From contig JAZJZD010000002.1 of the NCBI GenBank assembly GCA_040390025.1, positions 41,303 through 105,302 of the forward strand: 64,000 nucleotides of DNA. Direction: 5' to 3'. Position 1 is the first letter of the stretch. Each line of letters begins with the position of its first letter. A program made the position numbers and the translations under genes. This DNA comes from JAVHYG01 sp040390025 (GTDB taxonomy: Bacteria; Pseudomonadota; Gammaproteobacteria; Diplorickettsiales; Diplorickettsiaceae). Under the pieces are notes generated by a model. It worked only from the letters and a program-made list of their open reading frames with translations, was not told where the DNA came from and searched no databases. Positions 51,545 to 60,822 of the stretch are shown one piece after another.

Positions 51545-51621
51545 TGGCGCCCCAGGCCGGATTCGAACCGGCGACCTGCCCCTTAGGAGGGGGCTGCGCT
51601 ATCCATCTGTGCCACCGGGGC
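51545..51621 (-). tRNA. tRNA-Arg(CCU)
   Basis: A 77-base tRNA with encoded CCA on the minus strand. The acceptor stem GCCCCGG pairs with CTGGGGC with one G-U, the anticodon stem GCCCC/GGGGC closes the loop CTCCTAA (anticodon CCU), and the T-arm GCCGG-TTCGAAT-CCGGC is perfect. It reads the AGG codon. No integrase lies next to it in the window. Confidence 0.96.
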
Positions 51622-51823
51622 TTAAGTAAAATCAATGGCTGAGCCGCTTAACATTATACATAGTTTTTTTTATGCACCAATTTTTGTACCATCCCATGCT
51701 TAACCCTTTTTAAGTTGATTTCCATTTTATTTTTTAAGTGTGCGTTTTGTTGAGTGATGCCATAATGATAAACTAATCACCTTTTAATCTTAGGGGATAA
51801 TCCCGTTTTTAAGGTTCGTTATT

Positions 51824-53107
51824 ATGCGTATTTCTAATAAACATTTTACAACGCAGCATTTTTATCCCTGGATCGTGATCCTGCTTGCCTCGTCATTTCT
51901 ATTTTATAAATATATCCTTCAAGTTTCGCCGAGTATTATGACTGATGATTTGATGCGAGAATTTCACATCGAAGGGGCGGGTTTGGGAAATCTAGCGGCT
52001 AGTTTTTTCTATTCTTTTTTAATTGCCCAACTTTTTGTTGGTATGTTGTTAGATAGATATAGCCCACGTCTATTGACGACAATCGCTTTATTAATTTGTG
52101 CTTTTGGTGCCTATAGTTTTTCCCAGGCAAATAGTTTAGTCCTAGCGGCTTGGGCACGAACGCTTATGGGGGTAGGAGCCGCTTTTGCCACGGTAAGCTA
52201 CATGAAAATGACGAGCTTATGGTTTAAGCCTGATCAGTTTGCTTTTGTGGGCGGTCTATTAGCTTCAGCGGCTATGTTAGGGGCCATTGCTGGGCAAATG
52301 CCATTATCCTTAGTCGTTAACTCAGTAGGTTGGCGAAATAGTTTGGGGTTATGCGCTATTTTAGGATTAATTTTAGCCACCTTATTTTATTTAATTGTGC
52401 GTGATAGACCTGAAAAAAAACAATCGAGTACTCTAGAAGCCATAGCGCCTAAATTTTCTTTTCGAGATGTATGGACTGTATTAACTAACAAACAGAATTG
52501 GTTAATTACTATTTATAGTGGTTTAGCTTTTTCACCCATCGATGCCTTTGCAGGTCTTTGGTGTATTCCTTTTTTAAAAGAAGGTTATAATTTAACACAT
52601 ACGCATGCTGCATTTTTTGTATCATTTATTTTTTTTGGTTTAGCATTAGGAAGCCCTTTATTAGGTTTATTATCTGATCGTTTGGGACAGAGACGCCGCG
52701 TAATGTTAGGAAGTGGTTGTGTTGCTTTAGTGACAGTTACCTCGATTATTTATTCAGTGCATTTGCCATTGTGGTTGCTAGGATGTTTATTATTCTTATT
52801 TGGTTTTAGTACAGGCGCTTTTATGCTGGGCTTTGCATTGGGTAGAGAACTTAATAAACTGACCGTTGCTGCGACTATCGTTGCATTAATCAATACGGGT
52901 GATGTTATATTTAGTGCTTTTACAGAACCGTTTATTGGAAAGTTGTTGGATAGTGGATGGAGTGGCAAAATAGTGGGAAGTCTTCACTATTTTTCTGCTG
53001 CAGATTATCGTCGTGCACTGACGCTATTACCTTTGTATATTCTAGTATCTATAATTTTACTATTATTTATTCGCGAGTCGAATACGAAGCAAATAACCAG
53101 CATCTAG
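51824..53107 (+). CDS. Major facilitator superfamily transporter
   Basis: A 427-residue inner-membrane transporter with 12 predicted helices. The loop-2/3 signature reads GMLLDRYSPRLLTT, and an equivalent motif in the second half is GLLSDRLGQRRRVM. The N-terminal Y-ILQVSPSIMTDDLMREFHI segment is found in a group of Legionella and Coxiella transporters of unknown substrate. A sugar-phosphate or organic anion is possible, but the sequence does not say. It is a single-gene unit that ends at a clear hairpin terminator. AGGTTCG is the only candidate ribosome-binding site, about ten bases upstream. Confidence 0.85.
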   Translation: MRISNKHFTTQHFYPWIVILLASSFLFYKYILQVSPSIMTDDLMREFHIEGAGLGNLAASFFYSFLIAQLFVGMLLDRYSPRLLTTIALLICAFGAYSFSQANSLVLAAWARTLMGVGAAFATVSYMKMTSLWFKPDQFAFVGGLLASAAMLGAIAGQMPLSLVVNSVGWRNSLGLCAILGLILATLFYLIVRDRPEKKQSSTLEAIAPKFSFRDVWTVLTNKQNWLITIYSGLAFSPIDAFAGLWCIPFLKEGYNLTHTHAAFFVSFIFFGLALGSPLLGLLSDRLGQRRRVMLGSGCVALVTVTSIIYSVHLPLWLLGCLLFLFGFSTGAFMLGFALGRELNKLTVAATIVALINTGDVIFSAFTEPFIGKLLDSGWSGKIVGSLHYFSAADYRRALTLLPLYILVSIILLLFIRESNTKQITSI

Positions 53108-53108
53108 T

Positions 53109-53139
53109 CTTTCTCCATTGCAATAAACAATGGAGAAAG
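53109..53139. terminator. Terminator hairpin between convergent genes
   Basis: CTTTCTCCATTG and CAATGGAGAAAG make a perfect 12-base stem around CAATAAA, just after the transporter gene. A T-run follows only after 14 bases (53154 onward), close to the stop of the convergent secreted-protein gene. Confidence 0.6.
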
Positions 53140-53159
53140 AGGAGAAATATAGGTTTTTT

Positions 53160-53591
53160 TTAAGGCTCTGAAGAGTTTAATTGCGCAATGACTTTTTCTT
53201 GGTAATCCGCTTGCATGATAGGTAGGTTGCGATAATCTTGTATAACCTTTGTGCAAGGAATACTTTGCATTTTTTGTTCACTCATTTGTGCTTCATGCGC
53301 TATTTGTTGGTAAATAAGCAATGCGCCTGCTTTGTCTGTTGGATTTGTGGTAAGTTTATTTACGGCCTCAGAAATTCTTTGCGTGAAATCGGCTACGTTT
53401 TGTCCGCAAGCCTGCGCTACGCCGGCGATGGTTCCGGCTTGGCGTGCAAATTCTATAGCCTTACTTTGTGGGTTAGCGGCTTGTTGTAAGGAATTACTTT
53501 GATTGGGGTTTGGCTGAGCATCACTGGCTGCCCATGCATAACTACTCATCCCTAAAATGAAAAGCAGATTTAATGTTACTTTTTTTATCAT
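53160..53591 (-). CDS. Small secreted protein of unknown function
   Basis: A 143-residue protein with a signal peptide (MIKKVTLNLLFILGMSSYAWA, cleaved before ASDAQP). The mature part is helical, begins with an asparagine/glutamine-rich linker and has two cysteines (in QACGQNVADF and SIPCTKVIQDY) that could form a disulfide, which DsbB would support. I do not recognise a family. It lies about 20 bases downstream of ygfZ on the same strand, so the two are probably co-transcribed. Confidence 0.65.
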   Translation of the reverse strand: MIKKVTLNLLFILGMSSYAWAASDAQPNPNQSNSLQQAANPQSKAIEFARQAGTIAGVAQACGQNVADFTQRISEAVNKLTTNPTDKAGALLIYQQIAHEAQMSEQKMQSIPCTKVIQDYRNLPIMQADYQEKVIAQLNSSEP

Positions 53592-53612
53592 TGGAAGCTC
53601 TTTTTTATAGTT

Positions 53613-54536
53613 TTATAGGGTATAAGGCAATTCTAAAAGGCTTAAGATCGGTTCCCCTTCAGGGTCTTCTAAGTGGATAGTATGTGAAATGGCCTGGCTT
53701 TGCAAACAAGCTAAAGCTTGGTAGTGATTATCTTTTTCTTTAGCCGCCACAATCAGCGTTCCTTGATGTGTGCGTTCTTGGTCTTGTATAGCCGTACCAG
53801 GAAGAAAATCATGATTAGATTGAAAGCTAGCGCGATAAAGTCGACTTTTCGATTTTCCTAAATACTGTGTTCGTGCAATAATTTCTTGGCCAATATAACA
53901 ACCTTTATTAAAGCTTACACCCCCGATGGCTGGATAATTCAATTGATGCGGTGTAAATTGTGCGACGGTCTGTGGATAAATGGTGGCAATACCAGCCATA
54001 ATATCCAATAAATGCCAGTCATTAACAGGCAACTCCTTAAAAGCTGTGTCGATGGAAGAAGTTAGTTTTTTATCGGATGTTACTAGGATAAAGCGAGGAG
54101 TACCGCTTGCTATAGCTAAGCTTATTACTGAATCAGAGCAAAGCGTTTCATTATTTGCCGTAGGTAATAAGCAGTGTTTATTCAGTGCGTTAGCCGCAGT
54201 AGCGCCAACAATACCTCTTATTTCCCAGTTTTGACTGACATCAACTAAGTTAACCGCTGAAAAAATCGCATATTTTTGCAGACATTGTAATAGATGCGAA
54301 AGCATGCTACGCGGCAATAAAAAATAATAGGTATCTCGATAGGAAAATAGGCGAAATGTGGCTTGAATACGTCCTTTTACATCGCAATGTGCACCTAACC
54401 GGTTTTGGTTCTCGTTAACTTCAGTCACATCGCAGGTCAGTTGGCCTTGTAGAAATTGTGCTGCCTTTTTTCCAGTGACTTGCAGGATTCCTAAATCGAC
54501 TAATTTAATAGCATAATTTGTTTGAATTTCAGTCAT
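53613..54536 (-). CDS. ygfZ: Folate-binding protein YgfZ (Fe-S cluster maintenance)
   Basis: A 307-residue GcvT-like protein that binds tetrahydrofolate and helps assemble or repair certain Fe-S enzymes, including tRNA thiomethylase MiaB. The hallmark KGCYIGQEIIARTQYLG motif, with the conserved Cys, is present at about residues 216-232. The start ACKxGQLTCDVTEVNENQNRLGAHCDVKGRIQATFRL region is also typical. The small secreted protein gene follows about 20 bases downstream. Its presence fits the Fe-S enzymes HemW and aconitase encoded here. Confidence 0.92.
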   Translation of the reverse strand: MTEIQTNYAIKLVDLGILQVTGKKAAQFLQGQLTCDVTEVNENQNRLGAHCDVKGRIQATFRLFSYRDTYYFLLPRSMLSHLLQCLQKYAIFSAVNLVDVSQNWEIRGIVGATAANALNKHCLLPTANNETLCSDSVISLAIASGTPRFILVTSDKKLTSSIDTAFKELPVNDWHLLDIMAGIATIYPQTVAQFTPHQLNYPAIGGVSFNKGCYIGQEIIARTQYLGKSKSRLYRASFQSNHDFLPGTAIQDQERTHQGTLIVAAKEKDNHYQALACLQSQAISHTIHLEDPEGEPILSLLELPYTL

Positions 54537-54741
54537 ACGAAGTATTGCTTTTAATGTTTTCCACCTAGGTCAAACTATACCCAGAGCTTAAAAGCGACAC
54601 ATTTTATCACTTTAAGCACGCTCTTTTTATCTTGCTTAGATAGTAGCGCCAACCTATATTTACAGTAAAGCATAGATTAAATAAAAACCAAAACAATAGG
54701 CAAAACCATTATAAGAGTTTCGGATTCAGTGGGGGTATACT

Positions 54742-55251
54742 ATGTTTTATCGATCGATAACTTTTATCGGGTTATTACTATTTTTTGTCAGTCAGAATGC
54801 TATAGCACAAACAGCGATGGGAACACTGGCGGTTACTGCTACTGTGGGTTCTGTTTCCACCTGCCTATTAAATTCTGTAACACCTATGATTTTTCCTAAC
54901 TATAATCCAATCAACTCCAATTCGGATGATGCAACGGCCTCGATAAGCGTAACTTGTGGTACTGGAATTCCCTATGACGTAGGTATTGACGAAGGTCATG
55001 GCATAGGCGCCACCGAAGATGATCGCATAATGACAGAAGCGTCTCCGGAAACAACAGGGTTACTTCCCTACGGTCTTTTTCAAAATAGCAACCATACTGA
55101 TAATTGGGGCGACATCATTGGGAAAGATACCCTGCATAGGGTAGGCAATAATCTGCCACAGCTTTTAACGGTTTATGGAAAAATTAATGCGGGTCAGGTG
55201 GTAGAACCTGGAGTTTATATGGATATGGTTACAGTGATTGTTACGTTTTAA
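54742..55251 (+). CDS. SCPU-domain pilin subunit 1 (Csu-type)
   Basis: A 169-residue secreted protein of the spore-coat-U family, the pilin fold of archaic chaperone-usher fimbriae. The signal peptide ends at AIAQ. The mature part shows the conserved pattern GTLAVTATV, the disulfide pair C41 and C72, and the C-terminal VYMDMVTVIVTF donor/ending strand. It is the most divergent of the three pilins at the head of the operon and corresponds in position to CsuA/B. The promoter must lie in 54540-54741. No terminator separates it from the next gene. Confidence 0.82.
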   Translation: MFYRSITFIGLLLFFVSQNAIAQTAMGTLAVTATVGSVSTCLLNSVTPMIFPNYNPINSNSDDATASISVTCGTGIPYDVGIDEGHGIGATEDDRIMTEASPETTGLLPYGLFQNSNHTDNWGDIIGKDTLHRVGNNLPQLLTVYGKINAGQVVEPGVYMDMVTVIVTF

Positions 55252-55378
55252 AACGCGATAAAGAACAGAACTAATACTAACTTGATTAGGTATATTTGTT
55301 GAACTATGATCTTTAAGTACCGTCCTTAAGAAAAATACGTTGGAAGGAGTCTTAACGTTATTTAGTAAGGGGACTTTT

Positions 55379-55876
55379 ATGCGTTTTGCGCTTAAAGTTT
55401 TTATTTGTTTTTATTTTTTATTCGTCAATCAACAGGTGTTAGCGGCAACGACAACCGGTTCATTGCCTGTGACGGCATCGGTTATCTCCAATTGTGTACT
55501 GGGTACGATAACTTCCGTTGCATTTGGTAACTATGATCCTACCAGTGCGACCCCTAATAATAACCAAGGTTCAATCGATGTAGATTGTACTAGCGGTACG
55601 CCCTATAACATAGGTCTTAACCCAGGGACATTTGCAGGCGCAACGGTAACAACGCGTAGAATGACAGGTACGCCGCCGGGCACACCACTTTCTTATTCTC
55701 TTTTCCGAGATGCAGGTCGTACACTAAATTGGGGGCAGACAATCGGAACCGACACAGTAGCATTAACCGGTAGCGGTACACCACAAACAAGTATTGTATA
55801 TGGCCAAATTCCAGCCTTGCAAGCGGTTACCAATGGTAGTTATGCCGATACTGTGACCATAACAGTTACGTTCTAA
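55379..55876 (+). CDS. SCPU-domain pilin subunit 2
   Basis: A 165-residue SCPU pilin from ATG 55379, chosen because AAGGGG lies seven bases upstream; an in-frame ATG at 55340 would add 13 residues before the signal peptide. The signal peptide ends VLAA. The mature domain has GSLPVTASV, C39 and C70, GLNPGTFAGATVTTRRMTG and the final YADTVTITVTF strand. Most of the mature sequence is identical to that of the following pilin, so the two are a recent tandem duplicate. The corresponding Csu position is CsuA. Confidence 0.85.
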   Translation: MRFALKVFICFYFLFVNQQVLAATTTGSLPVTASVISNCVLGTITSVAFGNYDPTSATPNNNQGSIDVDCTSGTPYNIGLNPGTFAGATVTTRRMTGTPPGTPLSYSLFRDAGRTLNWGQTIGTDTVALTGSGTPQTSIVYGQIPALQAVTNGSYADTVTITVTF

Positions 55877-56201
55877 TATTTAAATAGAAATTTAATTATA
55901 TTTTATAAAGAATTTTCCTGTGAAATTTATTTAAAAATATAAAAGCTTGAATAGTTATTCGCCCTCTATTTTCCACACTTTCCCTAAATTTCAATTTAAT
56001 TATATTTTATTTTTAATGGTTATGTGACTGAATTTATTTTTTGTATAATTTTATTCATGGGTTATGGATTGAATGATAGAAAGAGTTATGCAATTAAATA
56101 ATTATAAAACCACTATTTATTATCTTGATTAGATTAAATTATCTGGTTAGACTATTGCTTTTGTTTATATAGCCAGGGTTATTTCAAGCAGGGAAGCTTT
56201 A
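55877..56201. promoter_or_regulatory. AT-rich gap between the duplicated pilin genes
   Basis: This 325-base gap has no coding sequence. ATTTAATTATATTTTAT occurs twice, at about 55889 and 55993, as a direct repeat. It is a likely site for an extra promoter that would uncouple pilin 3 and the downstream chaperone/usher genes from pilins 1 and 2, but no clear -35/-10 pair can be claimed. Confidence 0.3.
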
Positions 56202-56699
56202 ATGCGTAACATTTCTAAGGTTTTTGTTTGTTTTAGTGTCTTACTTCTCAATCAAAACGTATTAGCCGCAACGGTTACTGGTTCATTACCTGTAACGGCG
56301 ACGGTTATATCCAATTGTGCGATCGGGACAATAGCTCCTGTAGCATTTGGTAATTATGATCCTACCAGCGCAACCGCCAATAATAATCAAGGTTCGATTA
56401 ATGTGATTTGTACTAATGGCACTACCTACAATATAGGGCTTAATCCAGGGACATTTGCAGGCGCAACGGTAACAACGCGTAGGATGACGGGGACGCCACC
56501 TGGAACACCACTTTCTTATTCCCTTTTCCGAGATGCTGGTCGTACGCTGAATTGGGGGCAGACAATCGGAACGGATACGCTAGCGTTGACCGGTACAGGT
56601 GTAACACAAACAAGTACGGTGTATGGACAAATTCCAGCATTGCAAGCGGTTACCGTGGGTAGTTATGCTGATACCGTCACCATAACCGTTACTTTTTAA
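56202..56699 (+). CDS. SCPU-domain pilin subunit 3
   Basis: A 165-residue SCPU pilin with a signal peptide ending VLAA, C39 and C70, GLNPGTFAGATVTTRRMTG and the final strand YADTVTITVTF. It differs from pilin 2 mainly in the signal peptide and the first 40 mature residues. GCAGGGAAGC precedes the ATG. It is the nearest pilin to the chaperone gene, which starts 47 bases later, and stands in the position of CsuB. Confidence 0.85.
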   Translation: MRNISKVFVCFSVLLLNQNVLAATVTGSLPVTATVISNCAIGTIAPVAFGNYDPTSATANNNQGSINVICTNGTTYNIGLNPGTFAGATVTTRRMTGTPPGTPLSYSLFRDAGRTLNWGQTIGTDTLALTGTGVTQTSTVYGQIPALQAVTVGSYADTVTITVTF

Positions 56700-56745
56700 A
56701 TCCATAGGGAATAAAAAGAAAATTTAATAAAAGGATTTGTCTGTA

Positions 56746-57456
56746 ATGAGGAATCGATATCACTTTTATTGTTTTATCATAGGACTTTTATTTACCCCAC
56801 ATGTCTGTGCCACAGTTTTTGAAGTAACTCCCGTCCAATTGTCTTTATCTTCAAAGCAAATGATTGGTGTTCTTAAAGTTACGAATCGCAGCGAAAAAGC
56901 TAGTTTTTTACAACTAAGTTCCGTATCTTGGCAGCAAAACAATGGAAAAGATATCTATAAAACGAGCCGTGATATCTTGATGACACCTCCGTTATTTAGA
57001 TTGCCTGCACATAAAACACAAGTGATTCGATTTGCCTTGAAGCGGCCTAGGTTTAGCATGCTGCAACAAACCTATAGGATGCATATCAAAGAAATTGATC
57101 TAGGTAGGCACAATAGATTGGGTCAGCAGTTGTATTTTCTCATGGATATTTCACTCCCTTTATTTATCCAGCCACAGCATATTATTGAACAATTTATTTG
57201 GTCAGCACAACGACTTGATCCCAAACATATCAAATTGAAATTATACAACGATGGTAATGTCACGCTATTTATTAACCAATGGCAATTACTTAATAATCCA
57301 AAAAATTTCATGGTAGCGAAACAGTCGACTTTTGCTTATATCTTGCCTGGACAATCTCATAGTTGGATAGTCGCAATGAAAGCAAATATAAAACCTACGG
57401 ATATTGAATCTATTATTAATGGACAAACAAAAAAATCGATTTTACATACGCTTTAA
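56746..57456 (+). CDS. Periplasmic pilus chaperone (PapD/CsuC-like)
   Basis: A 236-residue chaperone with a signal peptide ending at CA before TVFEVTPVQLSL. The two-domain Ig-like fold shows VLKVTNRSEKASFLQLSSVSW, the G1-strand motif TPPLFRLPAHKTQVIRFALKRP with the conserved Arg that anchors subunits, and the second domain from LPLFIQP. It keeps SCPU subunits folded by donor-strand complementation and hands them to the usher. I chose ATG 56746 over an upstream TTG because AAAGGA is near it. The usher gene overlaps its end. Confidence 0.88.
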   Translation: MRNRYHFYCFIIGLLFTPHVCATVFEVTPVQLSLSSKQMIGVLKVTNRSEKASFLQLSSVSWQQNNGKDIYKTSRDILMTPPLFRLPAHKTQVIRFALKRPRFSMLQQTYRMHIKEIDLGRHNRLGQQLYFLMDISLPLFIQPQHIIEQFIWSAQRLDPKHIKLKLYNDGNVTLFINQWQLLNNPKNFMVAKQSTFAYILPGQSHSWIVAMKANIKPTDIESIINGQTKKSILHTL

Positions 57457-59860
57457 ATATTTATTGTGTTTTTCATTGGTAGTTTTTGGTTTGTTAACTA
57501 GCCTGAATATTAAAGCCGAAGAAGATAAGCAAGTTCTAGAGAATAAGCTAAAAAAAACGGATGATCAGGCCGAATTAATCCCTCTTTTAGTTGAAGTTAA
57601 GTTAAATGGTACTTTATTGCCTGATATTGTTAACTGTTACAAAGACTCATTAGGCCATATTTGGATTAATAGTAATGATTTATTAGATTGGCAAATACGA
57701 TTACCGTCGTATCCTCCTGTGATTTACCAACAACAAAAACTTTATCTTTTGGACAGTTATTCAGATTTGCGTTATACGCTGGACCAATATGCGATGCAGT
57801 TGTCTATTCGGGCAGCGGCTAAGCTTTTTAATTCGCAGTTCTTTGATCCCTACAGTAAACGATTAGGCGCATTACGTCCTAGCGATCCAGGCGCCTTTAT
57901 AAATTATGATGGTGTTGCGCTGCGGAATACGAGTCAGGGAGTTAATCAGACAAACGTTTCTGCTCTGCTAGGACTCGGGTTGTTTAATCGATTGGGCGTA
58001 GGAACAGCAAACCTATTGGCTTATAACAAATTTGCCAACGATATTACAACTATCAACACGCAGCCAAATAAATTACTTCGCTTAGATACGACATGGACCT
58101 TAGATAAACCTGAAAAAATAGCAAGTTGGCGATTTGGTGATGCAATTACTGGGTCTACCTATTGGAGTGGTGCGGCACGTTTTGCCGGTATTCAATATGC
58201 AACCAACTTTAATACCCAACCTAATTTAGTCACATTTCCTTTACCAGGTTATCAAGGCGAAGCGTCAATTCCTAGTACCGTGGATGTTTTTGTCAATAGT
58301 GTACTTAATCAAGAGCGGATGGTTAATAATGGACCTTATACTTTTAATAATATCCCGGTTATTTCAGGAGCGGGTACGGTGCAGGTTGTGACTCAGGATA
58401 TATTAGGTCGCAGTCAAGTTGTTAGTTTTCCTTACTATACAAGTCCCTTATTGCTAAAGCCTGATTTGGTTAATTTTTCCTATGAAGCGGGTTTTGTACG
58501 AAGTAATTATGCACTTAACAGCAATGATTATGGGCGGCCTTTAGGTGTAGTAACTTACCAGCGAGGAATAACAAACAATCTTACCTTAGGTACGCATGCT
58601 GAGGTGTTATCCGAGCAACAAACACTCGGGTTTTCAGCTAATTACTTGTTAAGTCAGTATGGAGTTGCTTCTTTAGCACTAGCAGGTGGACATAACTCAA
58701 TTGGCGAAGGAGGATTATTAGCGTTGGGATTTGTCCGTCAAGGTTCTCAGCTTAGTTATGGTTTTAATAGCACACTGACCACAGCAAATTATTTACAGCT
58801 GGGTACTCAACCAGAAGCGCCATCTCCCAGCCTCATTAATCAATTTTTTCTAGGTTATAGCTTAGAAGATTACGGATCATTGAGTATGAGCTATACCATG
58901 ATTAATACGCGAGATTTTAATATCAATAATGGTATCTCAACTACACCCACAGCACGATTATTAACAGGTACTTATAGCCGTAGTTTATTGCATAACATTT
59001 CACTGAGTGTCGGTTTTGTCGGTGATCTGCGTAATTCACAGACTAATCAGGCCTTTATTACACTTGTTTTCTCTCCGGATAACTCGCATATCGTGAGTAA
59101 TTATGCAAGCTGGCAAAACCACCAGTTCTTCGATGCACTTCAGCTGACAAAACCCACACCATTAGGTACGGGTTACGGCTATAACGTAATTGCGAGTAAT
59201 AATAGTAGCCGCTTTGCAGGCGCTGATTTCACCGTACAAAATGAGATAGGCGCCTACACAGCGCGCTTAGGAAAAGGGCAAGGACAAGCAAACTATGAGT
59301 TAGATGCAATCGGTAGTGCTATTTATTTTGCTGGAAATGGTTTTTTAGCACGTAAATTAACAAATAGCTTTGCCTTAATCCAAGTGCCTGAATATTCCGG
59401 TGTCGATGTGTTTTATCAACATCAGTTAATGGGTCATACTAATCATAATGGTAATTTATTAATAACTGAATTATTACCTTATCAAGAAAATATATTAGAA
59501 ATTGAACCAACTACATTACCGCTAGACACAGAAATAGGAGCGATAACAAAAACTGTTATTCCTTATTATTATAGTGGTGTTTTAGCTCGCTTCCCGGTTA
59601 AGCATTTGCAAGGACTTGTTGTACATTTATTAACGCCTAGCGGTAAATTTGTTCCTGTAGGCGCTGAGGTTACTTTAAAGGGTGATTGCGAGCAAACGTC
59701 TTATGTCGTTGGCTATGACGGAGAGTTATATTTACCGAGTGTGACGCATCAGATGTTAAATGGCGTAGTGAAGTGGGATGAGAAAACCTCTTATTTTACC
59801 TTGAACGTACCTAAATCGACAGAAGCAATAATAGAATTGGGGAATGTATTATGTTATTGA
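57419..59860 (+). CDS. Outer-membrane usher (CsuD-like)
   Basis: An 813-residue usher that forms the outer-membrane pore and assembly platform of archaic chaperone-usher fimbriae. A signal peptide (LLCFSLVVFGLLTSLNIKA) precedes the N-terminal chaperone-binding domain (LVEVKLNGTLLPDIVNC...). A long 24-strand barrel with a plug follows (PSTVDVFVNSVLNQERMV; GAGTVQVVTQDILGRSQ), and the C-terminal domain ends NVLCY. The length matches CsuD (about 830). ATG 57419 is the preferred start; TTG 57404 is in frame. It overlaps the chaperone by 38 bases and the next gene by ten, indicating translational coupling. Confidence 0.9.
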   Translation: MDKQKNRFYIRFKYLLCFSLVVFGLLTSLNIKAEEDKQVLENKLKKTDDQAELIPLLVEVKLNGTLLPDIVNCYKDSLGHIWINSNDLLDWQIRLPSYPPVIYQQQKLYLLDSYSDLRYTLDQYAMQLSIRAAAKLFNSQFFDPYSKRLGALRPSDPGAFINYDGVALRNTSQGVNQTNVSALLGLGLFNRLGVGTANLLAYNKFANDITTINTQPNKLLRLDTTWTLDKPEKIASWRFGDAITGSTYWSGAARFAGIQYATNFNTQPNLVTFPLPGYQGEASIPSTVDVFVNSVLNQERMVNNGPYTFNNIPVISGAGTVQVVTQDILGRSQVVSFPYYTSPLLLKPDLVNFSYEAGFVRSNYALNSNDYGRPLGVVTYQRGITNNLTLGTHAEVLSEQQTLGFSANYLLSQYGVASLALAGGHNSIGEGGLLALGFVRQGSQLSYGFNSTLTTANYLQLGTQPEAPSPSLINQFFLGYSLEDYGSLSMSYTMINTRDFNINNGISTTPTARLLTGTYSRSLLHNISLSVGFVGDLRNSQTNQAFITLVFSPDNSHIVSNYASWQNHQFFDALQLTKPTPLGTGYGYNVIASNNSSRFAGADFTVQNEIGAYTARLGKGQGQANYELDAIGSAIYFAGNGFLARKLTNSFALIQVPEYSGVDVFYQHQLMGHTNHNGNLLITELLPYQENILEIEPTTLPLDTEIGAITKTVIPYYYSGVLARFPVKHLQGLVVHLLTPSGKFVPVGAEVTLKGDCEQTSYVVGYDGELYLPSVTHQMLNGVVKWDEKTSYFTLNVPKSTEAIIELGNVLCY

Positions 59861-60390
59861 TTAGGTTTTGCAATCGATTAAAAAGAAAATCTAATCAGCA
59901 TTGGGTTTCTTTTTGTTTTATTTTTTTTACAGTTTATTTTTTTTATACTATTCCTGCCTATGCAGCCTGTTCTGGCCTTGGCTGCTCCTGTGCAGTTACA
60001 CCCGCACCTACTGCTGTTGCATTTGGCAATTATAATCCGACATCGGGCGCGGCAGATACAACAACCGGTAATATAGCAGTAACTTGTTCAGCTTTAGTTA
60101 TATTTACTGCTTCCTATGTCATTAGTTTGAGCACAGGAGGTAGTGGTAGCTTTGCAACACGGTTTATGAATTTAACGGGTAATCATTTGAATTATAATTT
60201 ATATACGCAGGTAGGGCATACAACGATTTGGGGTGATGGGACAGCAGGGACTGTCACGGTCAGTGATTCTTACACGGCTGTAGGATTATCGCAGACAAGA
60301 AATTATACTGTTTTTGGCTTGCTTCCGGCGCTACAACCTGTTCCAGCCGGTGCGTACACGGATACTATTACCGTTACGGTTACTTATTGA
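59851..60390 (+). CDS. SCPU-domain subunit 4, likely tip subunit (CsuE position)
   Basis: A 179-residue secreted protein with an unusually long basic N-region before the signal core (WVSFCFIFFTVYFFYTIPAYA). The mature domain has SGLGCSCAVTPAPTAVAFGNY with the conserved Cys, IAVTCSAL, and the ending YTDTITVTVTY. By position after the usher it matches the tip adhesin CsuE, which has two domains and about 340 residues; here only one SCPU domain is present. It overlaps the usher by ten bases. Either the tip is minimal or a separate adhesin exists elsewhere. Confidence 0.78.
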   Translation: MLLIRFCNRLKRKSNQHWVSFCFIFFTVYFFYTIPAYAACSGLGCSCAVTPAPTAVAFGNYNPTSGAADTTTGNIAVTCSALVIFTASYVISLSTGGSGSFATRFMNLTGNHLNYNLYTQVGHTTIWGDGTAGTVTVSDSYTAVGLSQTRNYTVFGLLPALQPVPAGAYTDTITVTVTY

Positions 60391-60822
60391 GATTTTGGTG
60401 CGGCTTCTAAATTAATTTCAGACATAAACAACCTGATAAATAAAAATAAATTTTCTTTATCAGATTGCCCCCACGTTCAACAAATTTTGATCATTTTCAT
60501 CGGCAGCTTTAGAACATCGCGATTCAGCTATCAAAACTGAAAGTGATTAATCTACCATCCGCTGTAATATTAGAAGTTAAATATAATTTAATTTAGTAAT
60601 TTTAGGTTATATTTCCCAAAATTTTGGGGGTTGGTTTATACCTGTTAGGTAGGCACGTGTTTATTTTGTAAAAAAATAACGGAAGCCGTGTCTTTAGTAA
60701 GAAAATATCAATTTATTTCCTGCATAGCTTAAATTTGTAATTAAGAGATCTCCTAAAAACAGGTGTGTTTTATACTTGGAGTCCATCATTTTAAATTTAT
60801 TGGAACAAGTAAGGGATAGATA
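60391..60822. other. Gene-free region between the fimbrial operon and the HTH gene
   Basis: No gene is supported in these 432 bases. CCCAAAATTTTGGG at 60615-60628 is a palindrome closely like the terminator at 61165-61186, and could serve as a weak terminator or operator. The region probably includes the promoter of the helix-turn-helix gene; a CATCATTTTAAAT-like AT-rich stretch lies near 60785. Confidence 0.4.
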
